A stretch of 64,000 nt of DNA from Pararhodobacter oceanensis (GTDB lineage Bacteria; Pseudomonadota; Alphaproteobacteria; Rhodobacterales; Rhodobacteraceae). The stretch spans positions 1-64,000 of the forward strand of contig NZ_QDKM01000001.1 in the NCBI RefSeq assembly GCF_003076755.1. Direction: 5' to 3'. Numbering within the stretch: the stretch's first letter is position 1; every line of letters starts with the position of its first letter. The translations under genes were made by a program, and so were the position numbers. The notes beneath the pieces were generated by a model, which had not been told where the DNA came from, did not search any database, and saw only the letters and a program-made list of their open reading frames with translations. Below, piece by piece: positions 16,393 through 26,749 of this stretch.

Positions 16393-17513
16393 GCGCCGCC
16401 CTCCAGTTCCACCAAGAGCGCCGGACGCACCACCCCGCCGACCGCCGGGATCGACGAACCCTGCCCCAGCACCGTGGTTAACGCGTCAAACCGCCCGCCC
16501 GAGGCCACCGGCGGCAGATCCTCGCGCCCATCGGCGGAAAACCCGAAGACGAACCCGTCGTAATATTCCAGCGTCGTGCGCCCGTAGCTGGCCTCGAAAT
16601 CCAGCGCATCCACATCAATGCCAAGCGCCGCAAGCGCCGCCAAACGCTGCTCCAACAGGTCCAGCGAGGGCGCAATCCACGGCATATCACCGGCATGGGC
16701 GCGCATTTGTGCCAGCGCTTTCGGCGCTTTATCGGCGACATTCAGCAGCGCCTCGACCCGGTCCACCAGCGCCCCCGGAATATGCGGCGTCTGTGCGTCA
16801 CTCAGCAGTTTCGTCAGCCGCGCCTCGACCTCGGCGCCACTGCGCAGCCCGATCTGCGGCGCCGCGCTCTCCACCCGCTCGCCCGCCTGCAACCGCGCTA
16901 GTAGCGCCGCACGCGCCTCGGGCAAGGGCGCACGCCCCGCGAACCGCTCCAAAAGTGCGCGAAACCGCTGCGGCCGCCACAGATGGCGCATCAGCGCGGC
17001 GCGGCGCAAATCGGACGTCGGCAGCCCGTTCACCGCCGCCCGCAAAATCCCGATATCGCCAATCGAGGGCCGCAACGCTCGCCCGCTGAGCAGCCGCGCG
17101 AACAGCGCAAACACCTCGGCATCGGCGCGCTGCGGATTGGCGCGGTCGAAAACCTCATAGCCGACCTGCAGATACTCCGAGGCCCGCGCCCCGCCCGCGC
17201 CCTCCTGCTTGCGAAACACCTCGCCCATATAGCAATAGCGCGCCGGTTCCGCGCCGCCCGCCATATGGGTCTGCACCACCGGCACGGTGAAATCGGGGCG
17301 CAGCATCATCTCGCCCTGCACCGGATCATGGGTGACATAGGCACGGGCGCGGATATCCTCGCCGTAAAGATCCAGCAAAGTCCCCGCCGGCTGCAAGATC
17401 GCCGCTTCAATCGGCACCGCGCCCCAGTTCTGGAACGCGCCAAACAGCCGCTGCGCCTCGGCCCGCGCCGCCTGCCCGTTGCCGGGTTGCCCGCCGTTGT
17501 TTTGCGCGCTCAT
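16389..17513 (-). CDS. hisZ: ATP phosphoribosyltransferase regulatory subunit
   Basis: HisZ is a class II tRNA synthetase paralogue that activates short-form HisG and mediates histidine feedback; it does not charge tRNA. The class II fold shows in MLRPDFTVPVVQTHM, ARYCYMGEVFRKQ and the final GRTTLEYYDGFVFGF and SGGRFDALTTVLG. I place the start at ATG 17513 (MSAQNNGGQPGNG), two bases after the hisS stop codon; the longer frame would overlap hisS heavily. The product is 374 aa. Confidence 0.93.
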   Translation of the reverse strand: MSAQNNGGQPGNGQAARAEAQRLFGAFQNWGAVPIEAAILQPAGTLLDLYGEDIRARAYVTHDPVQGEMMLRPDFTVPVVQTHMAGGAEPARYCYMGEVFRKQEGAGGARASEYLQVGYEVFDRANPQRADAEVFALFARLLSGRALRPSIGDIGILRAAVNGLPTSDLRRAALMRHLWRPQRFRALLERFAGRAPLPEARAALLARLQAGERVESAAPQIGLRSGAEVEARLTKLLSDAQTPHIPGALVDRVEALLNVADKAPKALAQMRAHAGDMPWIAPSLDLLEQRLAALAALGIDVDALDFEASYGRTTLEYYDGFVFGFSADGREDLPPVASGGRFDALTTVLGQGSSIPAVGGVVRPALLVELEGGA

Positions 17514-17515
17514 AC

Positions 17516-19021
17516 TCACGCCGGATCGTCCAGCATCGCCTGCACCGTCGCCACCAGATCTTCGCGCTTCACTTCCACCTGCGCGGGCCGCGATTTCCAC
17601 TCCTCAAGGCTGGCACTCTCGGCAATCTTCGCACCCAGCACCAGATCCTTGACCTGCACCACGCCCGCCTCGGCCTCATTCGAGCCCTGAATGATGGCCA
17701 CCGGAGAGCCGCGTTTATCCGCGTATTTCAACTGGTTGCCAAAGTTCTTCGGGTTGCCCAGATAGACCTCGGCGCGGATACCGGCGCGGCGCAACTCGCC
17801 GACCATCGCCTGATATTCCGTCATCCGCGCGCGGTCCATCACCGTCACCACCACCGGTCCCAGCGCGGGCTTGGCGCCCTGCCCTTTCGCCGCCAGCGCC
17901 GCCAGCAACCGATCGACACCGATCGAGACGCCCGTCGCGGGCACCGCTTGGCCGGTGAAGCGCTTGACCAGATCGTCATAGCGCCCGCCCCCCGCGACCG
18001 AGCCGAACTGCCGCTTGCGACCCTTCTCGTCGAGGATCTCGAAGGTCAACTCCGCCTCATAGACGGGGCCGGTATAATAGCCCAACCCGCGCACCACGGA
18101 TGGGTCAATGACAATGCGGTCCGCGCCATACCCCTGCGCTTCCAAGAGCCGCGCCATCTCTTCCAACTCGGCGACACCCTCGGCACCGATCACCGATCCG
18201 CCGACCAACTCGCGCAGCACTGCGCAGGTCTCGGCCCCGCTGTCGCGCCGCGCGCCGGTGAACGCCAGCACGGTATCCGCCGCACTCGCAGGCAGCCCCG
18301 CGCCCTTGGTGTAATCGCCGCTCTCGTCCTTGCGCCCCTCGCCCAGAAGCGCGCGCACACCGGATTCGCCCAGCCGGTCCAGCTTGTCGATGGCGCGCAG
18401 CACAATCCCGCGCTCCTCTTCAAATTTCGACGGGTCGGCAGGGTCCAACACCCCCGCCGCCTCCATCACGCCATTCAACACCTTGCGGTTGTTAATCCGC
18501 ACGATATAGTCACCGCCCAGCCCCAACTCCTCGAATACATCCGACAGCATCGCGCAGATCTCGGCATCCGCGGCCACATTGCCCGAGCCCACCGTATCCG
18601 CATCGCATTGATAAAACTGCCGGAATCGCCCCGGCCCCGGCTTTTCATTGCGCCAGACCGGCCCCATCGCATAGCGCCGGTAGGGCGACGGCAGATCATT
18701 GCGGTATTGCGCCGCGACACGGGCCAAAGGCGCGGTCAGATCATAGCGCAGCGCCATCCAATCGCCCGCCTTACTCTCGCCCTCATCCTCTTGCCAGGCA
18801 AACACCCCCGCATTGGGCCGGTCCACATCGGGCAGAAACTTGCCCAAGGCCTCCACCGTCTCCACCGCGCTGGTCTCCAAAGGGTCGAACCCATAGCGAT
18901 GATAGACCGCGGCGATCTTCGCCAGCATCTCGTTGCGGGCGGTCACTTCGGTGCCGAAATAATCACGGAACCCCTTGGGCGCTTCGGCGCGGGGGCGGCG
19001 GGGGGCTTTGGATTTGCTCAT
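17516..19021 (-). CDS. hisS: Histidyl-tRNA synthetase
   Basis: This cytoplasmic enzyme charges tRNA-His. The 501-residue protein has class II motif 1 near [21 protein letters not shown] (~95-105), motif 2 around [20 protein letters not shown], the histidine-specific [14 protein letters not shown], motif 3 [13 protein letters not shown], and a C-terminal anticodon-binding domain. It is longer than the usual ~420 aa, with an insertion around residues 180-260, which fits alphaproteobacterial HisS. It is the first gene of the operon with hisZ, hisG and the HAD hydrolase, linking synthesis and use of histidine. Confidence 0.95.
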   Translation of the reverse strand: MSKSKAPRRPRAEAPKGFRDYFGTEVTARNEMLAKIAAVYHRYGFDPLETSAVETVEALGKFLPDVDRPNAGVFAWQEDEGESKAGDWMALRYDLTAPLARVAAQYRNDLPSPYRRYAMGPVWRNEKPGPGRFRQFYQCDADTVGSGNVAADAEICAMLSDVFEELGLGGDYIVRINNRKVLNGVMEAAGVLDPADPSKFEEERGIVLRAIDKLDRLGESGVRALLGEGRKDESGDYTKGAGLPASAADTVLAFTGARRDSGAETCAVLRELVGGSVIGAEGVAELEEMARLLEAQGYGADRIVIDPSVVRGLGYYTGPVYEAELTFEILDEKGRKRQFGSVAGGGRYDDLVKRFTGQAVPATGVSIGVDRLLAALAAKGQGAKPALGPVVVTVMDRARMTEYQAMVGELRRAGIRAEVYLGNPKNFGNQLKYADKRGSPVAIIQGSNEAEAGVVQVKDLVLGAKIAESASLEEWKSRPAQVEVKREDLVATVQAMLDDPA

Positions 19022-19121
19022 GAAACCGTCCTGAATCTGTCGCGCGTGGTCTAGCTTACAGCAGGCTTATGAGCAAGAAGGAGCCGTTGACCTCGCCGCG
19101 CATTTGCCCCATTCAGCGCCT

Positions 19122-19328
19122 ATGAGTGAAAAAACCGCCCTTCTCGAAGAGAAAATCGCCCATCTGACCCGCGCGGTCGAGGATCTATCCGATGTGGTCG
19201 CCGATCAGGCCAAGCTGCTGGACGTGATGTCGCGGCGCCTCGGCGCCCTGATGCAGCGCGAGGCCGAGCGGGAGGCCGATAGCGGCAGCTCCGTCCCCCT
19301 CGCCGACCAGCGCCCGCCACATTGGTAA
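19122..19328 (+). CDS. slyX: SlyX family protein
   Basis: A 68-residue coiled-coil protein reading EEKIAHLTRAVEDLSDVV and ending LADQRPPHW, the C-terminal motif that defines SlyX. Its function is not established. ATG 19122 is preferred because homology starts at MSEKTALLEEK; a TTG at 19104 would add six residues. It is divergent from hisS with about 100 bp between. Confidence 0.9.
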   Translation: MSEKTALLEEKIAHLTRAVEDLSDVVADQAKLLDVMSRRLGALMQREAEREADSGSSVPLADQRPPHW

Positions 19329-19385
19329 ACCGCGCCTAATCCGCCCGCGCCGCTCACCCGCCGCGCCCGTCTACAGCACCCCCCC

Positions 19386-19419
19386 GGCTTCATCTTGCCA
19401 AAAATACTCACCTTCTGGC
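19386..19419 (+). repeat. Short dispersed repeat (GCTTCATCTTGCC type), copy A
   Basis: It reads GGCTTCATCTTGCC then AAAAATACTCACC and TTCTGGC. It lies 57 bp after the slyX stop. The rest of the 19329-19754 interval holds no gene that I can support. Confidence 0.85.
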
Positions 19420-19754
19420 GCAACCTCGGGGCCAGAGAATCGGGCAGAATTTCCGCCAGCCCATAGCGCAAATTCCCACACCAAAACCGCCCCGAAATCG
19501 CCCCAATCCGGCCCTTGTATTACCGCAAATCCCCGCGCCACCCCGTTGAAAACACGGGAAAAACTGCCGCGCGCGCAAAGCTGTGCCCGAAATCCCACAA
19601 TTGCACGAATTGAAACATACATATGAGCCATCTCAATACGCTAACCACGAGCTAAGGCATCATTGCTCAACTTATAGGCGCAACGCCCTCGCCCGATGCA
19701 GGTTCCCGCAGGTTTCGGGCCACAAGGGGCGCCGCCACTGTTTGGAGTAAGACG

Positions 19755-20099
19755 ATGCCGCCAAAGGCCCCTCAAAACACACCCGCAAATGCCGCCCCCG
19801 ATCGCGGCGAAGACCTGTTGATCTGGGAGATGGTCAACGCCATGGAGATTGATCTGGCCTGCGCCATCCAGCGTGATGAACTGCCGATCAAGACGCTCGG
19901 CGCGATGATGCGTAATTGCCATGCCTGCCCCGCGCCGCGCCTATGTGGGGTTTATCTCGACAGCCGCGCGGGGCGCACCGCGCAGGCGCCCAGCTTCTGC
20001 CCGAACCGCGAAAAACTCTCGGATCTACAGCGCAACCGCCGCTACAGCACCGCCGCCGCGCCTCACAAGACGACAGCGCCCCAAGACGCCGCCCCCTAG
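19755..20099 (+). CDS. DUF6455 family protein
   Basis: A 114-residue cytoplasmic protein with a cysteine pattern: NCHACPAPRLCGVYL (about residues 54-68) and SFCPNREKLSDL (~84-95). The pattern resembles a small metal-binding or DUF6455 domain common in Rhodobacteraceae. A GGAGTAAG ribosome-binding site precedes ATG 19755. Function unknown. The stop codon TAG is part of the short dispersed repeat that follows. Confidence 0.75.
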   Translation: MPPKAPQNTPANAAPDRGEDLLIWEMVNAMEIDLACAIQRDELPIKTLGAMMRNCHACPAPRLCGVYLDSRAGRTAQAPSFCPNREKLSDLQRNRRYSTAAAPHKTTAPQDAAP

Positions 20100-20131
20100 C
20101 TTCATCTTGCCAAAAATACTCACCTTTTGGC
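20098..20131 (+). repeat. Short dispersed repeat, copy B
   Basis: The best-formed copy: AGCTTCATCTTGCC followed by AAAAATACTCACCTTTTGGC. TTGCCAAAA and TTTTGGCAA are perfect inverted repeats around a 9-base loop, so the RNA could fold into a hairpin right after the DUF6455 stop codon. Confidence 0.88.
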
Positions 20132-20180
20132 AAAACCACAGCAAAAGCACCGCGGGCGCCCCCTAAGCGCCCGCGCCCCT

Positions 20181-20618
20181 TTACCAGCTGATCACAAAAT
20201 ACAGCCCCAGCGCCAGTATCCCACCGCCGATCAGCACGCAGGCGGCGCCGGTGATAATCCCTGAACGGCAGCCATCCAGTTGCACCTCTTTCGGCGCGTT
20301 GAAATTCACCAAAATCTCGCGGGTCGAGCCGATCGGATATTGCATATTCACCCCGCAACTCGCCGCCAGCGCGCGCAGGGTGCTGCCATCGGGGGCGGAG
20401 AATTCAAAACTCGGTTGGTAGTAAAGCGTCTCGGCACGACCGCTGCCGAAATGCCGATGGGTGATGATCTCGACCACCGTGCCGGTCACCGTCTCGCAGG
20501 CTTGGCGAAACCGCCAGACGCGGGCCAGCATCCCGCAGCCAGCCAGCATGATGATCGCCGGCAGGATCACGAAACACACATAGATCAACAATTGCAGCCA
20601 AGCCGGCAGATCACTCAT
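20181..20618 (-). CDS. DUF3592 membrane protein
   Basis: A 145-residue protein with an N-terminal membrane segment (LLIYVCFVILPAIIMLAGCG, ~9-28) and another at the C-terminus (GIITGAACVLIGGGILALGL). They flank an extracytoplasmic beta-rich domain (TVTGTVVEIITHRH, then YYQPSFEFSAPDG), the layout of DUF3592 proteins. The start at 20618 begins MSDLPAWLQ. Role unknown; it stands alone downstream of groEL. Confidence 0.75.
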   Translation of the reverse strand: MSDLPAWLQLLIYVCFVILPAIIMLAGCGMLARVWRFRQACETVTGTVVEIITHRHFGSGRAETLYYQPSFEFSAPDGSTLRALAASCGVNMQYPIGSTREILVNFNAPKEVQLDGCRSGIITGAACVLIGGGILALGLYFVISW

Positions 20619-20701
20619 CACAGCCTCCCCCGCGCTCCCGACACGCGGCACACAGAGTATACACGCGGGTATTTAACCCCAGAGCCCCCGCGTCAGGCAA
20701 G

Positions 20702-20727
20702 AAAAAAGGGCGACCCGAAGGCCGCCC
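20702..20727 (-). terminator. Rho-independent terminator of groESL
   Basis: On the minus strand GGGCGGCC-TTCG-GGTCGCCC is followed by six Ts. It lies 26 bp after the groEL stop codon. Confidence 0.93.
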
Positions 20728-20752
20728 TTTCCCTGTGCCGTCAGGCGCATGA

Positions 20753-22423
<1,671 letters not shown>

Positions 22424-22454
22424 TCAGGTTGGAAGGAAAGGAAACGTCAGCGGA

Positions 22455-22742
22455 TCAGGAGATCACGCCGAGGATGTCGCTTTCTTTCATGATCAGCAGC
22501 TCTTCGCCGTCGACCGTGACTTCGGTGCCCGACCATTTGCCGAACAACACGCGGTCGCCTGCAGCAACGTCCAGCGCGATGCGTGCACCGGCTTCGTCAC
22601 GCGCACCGGCACCGATGGCGATGATTTCACCTTCGGCGGGCTTTTCTTTTGCCGACTCGGGGATGATCAAACCACCCTTGGTCTTTTCATCGCTTTCGAC
22701 ACGGCGGACCAATACGCGGTCATGAAGGGGCTTGAAGGCCAT
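22455..22742 (-). CDS. groES: Co-chaperonin GroES
   Basis: The 95-residue lid of the GroEL chamber. It starts [16 protein letters not shown] and has the mobile loop around [17 protein letters not shown] and the closing [10 protein letters not shown]. First gene of the groESL operon; the 5' leader contains the CIRCE operator 37 bp upstream of the start. Confidence 0.98.
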   Translation of the reverse strand: MAFKPLHDRVLVRRVESDEKTKGGLIIPESAKEKPAEGEIIAIGAGARDEAGARIALDVAAGDRVLFGKWSGTEVTVDGEELLIMKESDILGVIS

Positions 22743-22778
22743 TTGTGAACACTCCCTAAGGTTCAGGTATGAAGGGTT

Positions 22779-22805
22779 TTAGCACTCACCCAAGGCGAGT
22801 GCTAA
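22779..22805 (-). promoter_or_regulatory. CIRCE operator (HrcA site)
   Basis: TTAGCACTC (22779-22787) and GAGTGCTAA (22797-22805) separated by nine bases match the CIRCE consensus perfectly. HrcA repressor binding here controls groESL in response to heat stress. hrcA is not in the window. Confidence 0.96.
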
Positions 22806-22813
22806 CGAGGATT

Positions 22814-22842
22814 GAGATAGGCAGAGGCGGCGCGCGTGTCAA
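22814..22842 (-). promoter_or_regulatory. Predicted groESL promoter
   Basis: On the minus strand TTGACA (22842-22837) and TATCTC (22819-22814) are separated by 17 bases, a housekeeping-type promoter. The expected start of transcription falls at the edge of the CIRCE element, so the operator would overlap the initiation region. Confidence 0.75.
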
Positions 22843-23101
22843 CACCGGTGTTGCAGGAATTTTTCAGGCGCCTCCGGTCTGGCGTTGTGCAGGCGCTTGG
22901 CCTCAAAATTCCCAGCAAATACGGGCCGAATGGCGGCGTATCTGGCACTCTCTCAAGATTGGAAATGACGCTAGGGCGTCTTGATGAACCTATGCATTGC
23001 CAGAGGGTTTTCAAGGGCTTACCCTCGGCATTTGCACCGCACCTAAGCTGCAACATTCCGGCAGGGGCTGGACAGGCGGGCGCATAGATCAGGGGGCGAT
23101 C

Positions 23102-23614
23102 ATGACGGCGACATTTACCATCTGCACCCTGCCCGCGCTGCCGTCGCAGACAGCCCGCCCCCACGGCAGATTGGCCCTCTGCCCAGTGCCGCGTGAGGCC
23201 GAAGATTTCGCGCAGGTCAAGGCGCTGGCCCCCGATCTGATCCTCAGCCTGACGCCATTGAGCGAAAACACCGCCCTTGGCGTGCCGGACCTGCCCCGCC
23301 AGCTCGCCGCGCTCACCAAACAATTCCGCGCCTTCCCGATCACCGACTATGCCATCCCGCCCGATCACGCCGATTGGGCCGCCGTCTCACGCGCGGCGCA
23401 GTCCGTCCTCGCCGCCCATGGCACGGTGTTAACCCATTGCAGGGGTGGCTTTGGCCGCTCGGGCATGATCCTCTTGCGCCTGATGATCGAGGGCGGTGAA
23501 GACCCCGCCGCCGCCCTCGCCCGCCTACGCGCCACCCGCCCGGGAGCGGTGGAAACTGCGGCGCAACTACATTGGGCCACGGCGGGACCAACGGAGGCTG
23601 ACACCGATGAATGA
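23102..23614 (+). CDS. Protein-tyrosine/dual-specificity phosphatase family protein
   Basis: A 170-residue phosphatase with the cysteine-based signature HCRGGFGRSG (Cys113, Arg119), which binds phosphate and forms the phosphocysteine intermediate. Asp91 in PPDHADW is the likely general acid. Substrate unknown. ATG 23102 follows an AGGGGG site; the frame upstream is not conserved-looking. Its 3' end overlaps the M20 amidohydrolase start by eight bases, so they form a two-gene unit. Confidence 0.85.
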   Translation: MTATFTICTLPALPSQTARPHGRLALCPVPREAEDFAQVKALAPDLILSLTPLSENTALGVPDLPRQLAALTKQFRAFPITDYAIPPDHADWAAVSRAAQSVLAAHGTVLTHCRGGFGRSGMILLRLMIEGGEDPAAALARLRATRPGAVETAAQLHWATAGPTEADTDE

Positions 23615-24746
23615 CGCATTTCTCACCGACCTCACCGCGTTGCGCCGCGCGTTCCACCGCCACCCAGAATTCGGCTTTGAAGAGCATCGCACCGCCGCAA
23701 GCGTCGCCGATGTCTTGCGCGCGGCGGGGCTTGAGGTCACCGAAGGGATCGGCGGCACCGGCGTTGTCGCCACGCTCCAACGCGGCACCTCCAGCCGCGC
23801 GATTGCCCTGCGCGCCGATATGGACGCCCTGCGCATCACCGAGGCCACCGGCGCCGAACACGCCTCACAAACCCCCAGCTTGATGCACGCCTGCGGCCAT
23901 GACGGGCACACCGCCATGCTCTTAGGTGCCGCGCAACTCTTGGCCCGCGAGGGCGGCTTTGACGGCACCATCCGCTTTCTCTTTCAACCCGCCGAGGAAT
24001 GGGGGCGCGGCGCGCAAGCCATGCTTGATGACGGGCTGATGAGCCGCTTTCCCTTTGATGAAATCTACGGCCTCCACAATATGCCCGGCCTGCCGCTCGG
24101 CCATTTCGAGACCCGCGCGGGCGCGCTGATGTCCGCCGAGGATGTTTTCGAGATCACCCTGAGCGGCCAAGGCGGCCATGCCTCTCGTCCGCATATGATC
24201 CGCGAGGCGATGCTGCCCGCCTGCGCGCTGGTGATGGAACTGCAAAGCATCATCGCGCGGCGCATTGATCCCGCCGAGATCGCCGTGCTTTCGGTCACCG
24301 AACTCCTGACCGACGGCACCCGCAACGCCCTCCCCGGCGAGGCGCGTATTCTCGGCGATTGCCGCAGCTTCAACCCCGAGATCTCGGCGAAAATCGAGGC
24401 GGAAATGCAGCGTCTCGCCCATGCCGTGGCCGAGGCTCACGGGGTCACCGCACATCTCACCTACAGCCGCGAATTTATCCCGCTGATCAATGACGCGGAC
24501 CTCGCCGAGGCCTTTCTCGACGCCGCCGCGCCGCACTCCGAAGTGGCCAAATTGCGCCCCGCGCCGATGACCGCCTCCGAGGATTTCGCCCGCTTCCTCG
24601 CCCATGTCCCCGGCGCCTTCGCCTATATCGGGAACGGCGAGACCTCCGCCCCGCTGCACAGCCCGAGTTATGACTTCAACGACGCCGCATTGGCCCACGG
24701 TGTCGCCACGCATATGGCCATTGCACGGGCGCGGCTGCCCGAATAA
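23607..24746 (+). CDS. M20 family amidohydrolase
   Basis: A 379-residue member of the M20D (hippurate hydrolase/IAA-amino acid hydrolase) family: FHRHPEFGFEEHRTAASVAD, RADMDALRITEATGAEHAS, HACGHDGHTAMLLGAA (metal ligands), FQPAEEWGRGAQAMLDDG and the lid region starting HASRPH. It hydrolyses an N-acyl amino acid or related amide; the exact substrate cannot be read. ATG 23607 lies nine bases after GGAGG within the end of the phosphatase gene. Confidence 0.9.
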   Translation: MNDAFLTDLTALRRAFHRHPEFGFEEHRTAASVADVLRAAGLEVTEGIGGTGVVATLQRGTSSRAIALRADMDALRITEATGAEHASQTPSLMHACGHDGHTAMLLGAAQLLAREGGFDGTIRFLFQPAEEWGRGAQAMLDDGLMSRFPFDEIYGLHNMPGLPLGHFETRAGALMSAEDVFEITLSGQGGHASRPHMIREAMLPACALVMELQSIIARRIDPAEIAVLSVTELLTDGTRNALPGEARILGDCRSFNPEISAKIEAEMQRLAHAVAEAHGVTAHLTYSREFIPLINDADLAEAFLDAAAPHSEVAKLRPAPMTASEDFARFLAHVPGAFAYIGNGETSAPLHSPSYDFNDAALAHGVATHMAIARARLPE

Positions 24747-24822
24747 CCCGCCGTGTGACGGGGCGGAACATGGTCAACCCGAGGTTAACGCGACAGGCCA
24801 AGCTCTTGATATTGCGTGTCCC

Positions 24823-25542
24823 TCACTCTGTCCCACGCGTGGGACGATCAGCGGAATGATCAGCAGGGTCGCCCTCCTCCGGCAGCGCCCCGTCCCAATC
24901 CGCCAGCCCCTTTTTACCCGCCTCACTCAGCCGGTAGACGCCTATTTCGACCCGTTCAAACCAGCCGTAATGATTGGAAGCCATCAACCGCGTCGCCACC
25001 GGAACGCCGGTATCCTTGGCCACCGCCGCCCCCTTCGCCGCCCCGTATTCCGCCAGATAGGCGGCACATCTCAACGCATCCTGCCGGTATCCCGTCACGA
25101 TCCCATGCCGCGTCGCCCCGCCCGCATTCGGATCGCCCTGCCGCCGCGCAAACTCCGCTTCAATCCGCTTGCGTTTCACCTTCGATATCCGCGGCGCATA
25201 AGGCCCCGGTTCCGCCAGCACCTCGACAAACAAATCCCGCGCCCGCACCACCATCAGGCCCAGCCCCAGCCGCCGGCTCATCGCGGTGTTTTCCTTGATC
25301 ATCCGCCGCGCCGCCCGCCCCTCGGGCCGCATCACCGCCAGATAAACCTGCGGCGTCACCTTCAGCCGCTCGATCCCCTGATGATAGAGCGCCAGCGAGA
25401 ATTTCAGCTTCATCTCGACAATCACCGGCTCATCGCCGCCCATCGCCACCAGATCCGCCGCGCCAATCTCGCCCTTCACGGTCAGCCCGCGCGCTTCAAA
25501 GAACGCCTTCAGCGGCGCATAGAGTTCGGATTCGCGCTGCAT
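24823..25542 (-). CDS. DUF2161 protein, PD-(D/E)XK nuclease-like
   Basis: A 239-residue protein of the DUF2161 family. Residues 25-50 read GEIGAADLVAMGGDEPVIVE followed by MK, the D...ExK pattern of the PD-(D/E)XK nuclease fold. The C-terminal half carries a basic segment (RISKVKRKRIEAEFARRQ) and a winged-helix-like end (ASNHYGWFERVEIGVYRLSE). Function is not established. Convergent with the M20 gene and divergent from ppaC. Confidence 0.82.
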   Translation of the reverse strand: MQRESELYAPLKAFFEARGLTVKGEIGAADLVAMGGDEPVIVEMKLKFSLALYHQGIERLKVTPQVYLAVMRPEGRAARRMIKENTAMSRRLGLGLMVVRARDLFVEVLAEPGPYAPRISKVKRKRIEAEFARRQGDPNAGGATRHGIVTGYRQDALRCAAYLAEYGAAKGAAVAKDTGVPVATRLMASNHYGWFERVEIGVYRLSEAGKKGLADWDGALPEEGDPADHSADRPTRGTE

Positions 25543-25653
25543 TTGCCCACAACGGGAGCAATATCGCCCGCCGACATCCTCCCGCCCCCTTTTCCTATCA
25601 TCCCCGCTTGCCTATAAGTCCCGCGAATTGCAACTCCTACAGGATGCCCACGC

Positions 25654-26574
25654 ATGACCACGCTCGTTTTCGGCCATAAATCCCCCGACACCGATTCCAC
25701 CGGCTCGCCGATCATCTGGGCGTGGTATCTCAACGAGATCAAAGGCCAGCGCGCCGAAGCCGTGTTTCTGGGCGAACCCAACACCGAAGCCGCCTTTGTG
25801 CTGGAAAAATGGTCCTGCCCCAAGCCGCGCATCGTTGAAAGCTTTGAAGCCGGCACCAAAGTCGTGATCGTCGACACCAACAACCCCGCCGAGCTGCCCG
25901 CGAATATCAACAACCTCGATATCACCGCGATCATCGACCACCACAAGCTGGTCGGCGGGCTGGAAACCAAAGGCCCGATCGACATCACCATCCGCCCCCT
26001 CGCCTGCACCGCAACCCTGATGCATGATCTGATGGGCGCGGATGCCGATAAGATGCCCGACTGGGTGAAGGGGCTGATGCTGTCCTGCATCCTCTCCGAC
26101 ACGCTGGAATTCCGCTCGCCCACCACCACCGCGACCGACCGCGCATTGGCTGAGAAACTGGCCGCCGAGTTGAACCTCGATCTCTCCGCCTATGCCGCGC
26201 AGATGTTCGAAGCGAAATCCGACATCTCTGCTTTCACGGACGCGGAACTCTTGCGCATGGACAGCAAGGAATACACTGCCGCTGGCAAAGCGCTGCGGGT
26301 CTCGGTTCTGGAAACCACCGCGCCGAAACTGATCCTCGACCGCAAGGCCAGCCTGATGGCGTCGATGACTGCCGTCGCCGCTGAAGACGGCGCCGATCAG
26401 GTGCTCTTGTTCGTCATCGACATCCTCAATGAGGAAGCCACGCTTTTGGTGCCCAATGATCTGGTCAAACAATTCGCCGAGAAAAGCTTTGGCGCGACGG
26501 TCACCGGTGATACCGTTGTCCTGCCCGGCGTGATGAGCCGCAAAAAGCAGATCATTCCGGCCCTGACCCTGTAA
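25654..26574 (+). CDS. ppaC: Manganese-dependent inorganic pyrophosphatase
   Basis: This family II (DHH) enzyme splits pyrophosphate to phosphate and pulls biosynthetic reactions forward. The 306-residue sequence shows the metal ligands FGHKSPDTDSTGSP, VIVDTNN, IIDHHKLVGG, and SDTLEFRSPTTTATDR, with the substrate-binding SRKKQI near the C-terminus. AGGA precedes ATG 25654. It stands alone and converges on the aminopeptidase gene, with two strong hairpins in between. Confidence 0.96.
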   Translation: MTTLVFGHKSPDTDSTGSPIIWAWYLNEIKGQRAEAVFLGEPNTEAAFVLEKWSCPKPRIVESFEAGTKVVIVDTNNPAELPANINNLDITAIIDHHKLVGGLETKGPIDITIRPLACTATLMHDLMGADADKMPDWVKGLMLSCILSDTLEFRSPTTTATDRALAEKLAAELNLDLSAYAAQMFEAKSDISAFTDAELLRMDSKEYTAAGKALRVSVLETTAPKLILDRKASLMASMTAVAAEDGADQVLLFVIDILNEEATLLVPNDLVKQFAEKSFGATVTGDTVVLPGVMSRKKQIIPALTL

Positions 26575-26666
26575 GGAGGGTCTTTGGCACTATAGGGCGC
26601 GTTTGCCGGCGGATCGTTCATCTGACGCCATCGGTTCAAGTCCGATGGACGATGAGCCCCCGACAA

Positions 26667-26718
26667 ACGCCGGGGGTATTGCACCCCCGGCGTCCCTGCG
26701 GGCCGCTCCCCCGCAGGA
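26667..26718. terminator. Two adjacent GC hairpins between convergent genes
   Basis: ACGCCGGGGG-TATTGCA-CCCCCGGCGT (26667-26693) is followed at once by CCTGCGGG-CCGCT-CCCCGCAGG (26695-26718). Neither has a U-run. Their place between ppaC and the aminopeptidase suggests bidirectional attenuation or transcript protection. Confidence 0.6.
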
Positions 26719-26749
26719 TATTTGCGGCATAAAGTGATGGGCGGCCCGA

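Noticed and set aside
26627-26648. A tRNA T-arm-like hairpin (CCATCGG-TTCAAGT-CCGATGG)
   Set aside because: The loop resembles a T-loop, but no acceptor, D-arm or anticodon arm can be paired around it. It is probably a chance or terminator-type hairpin.
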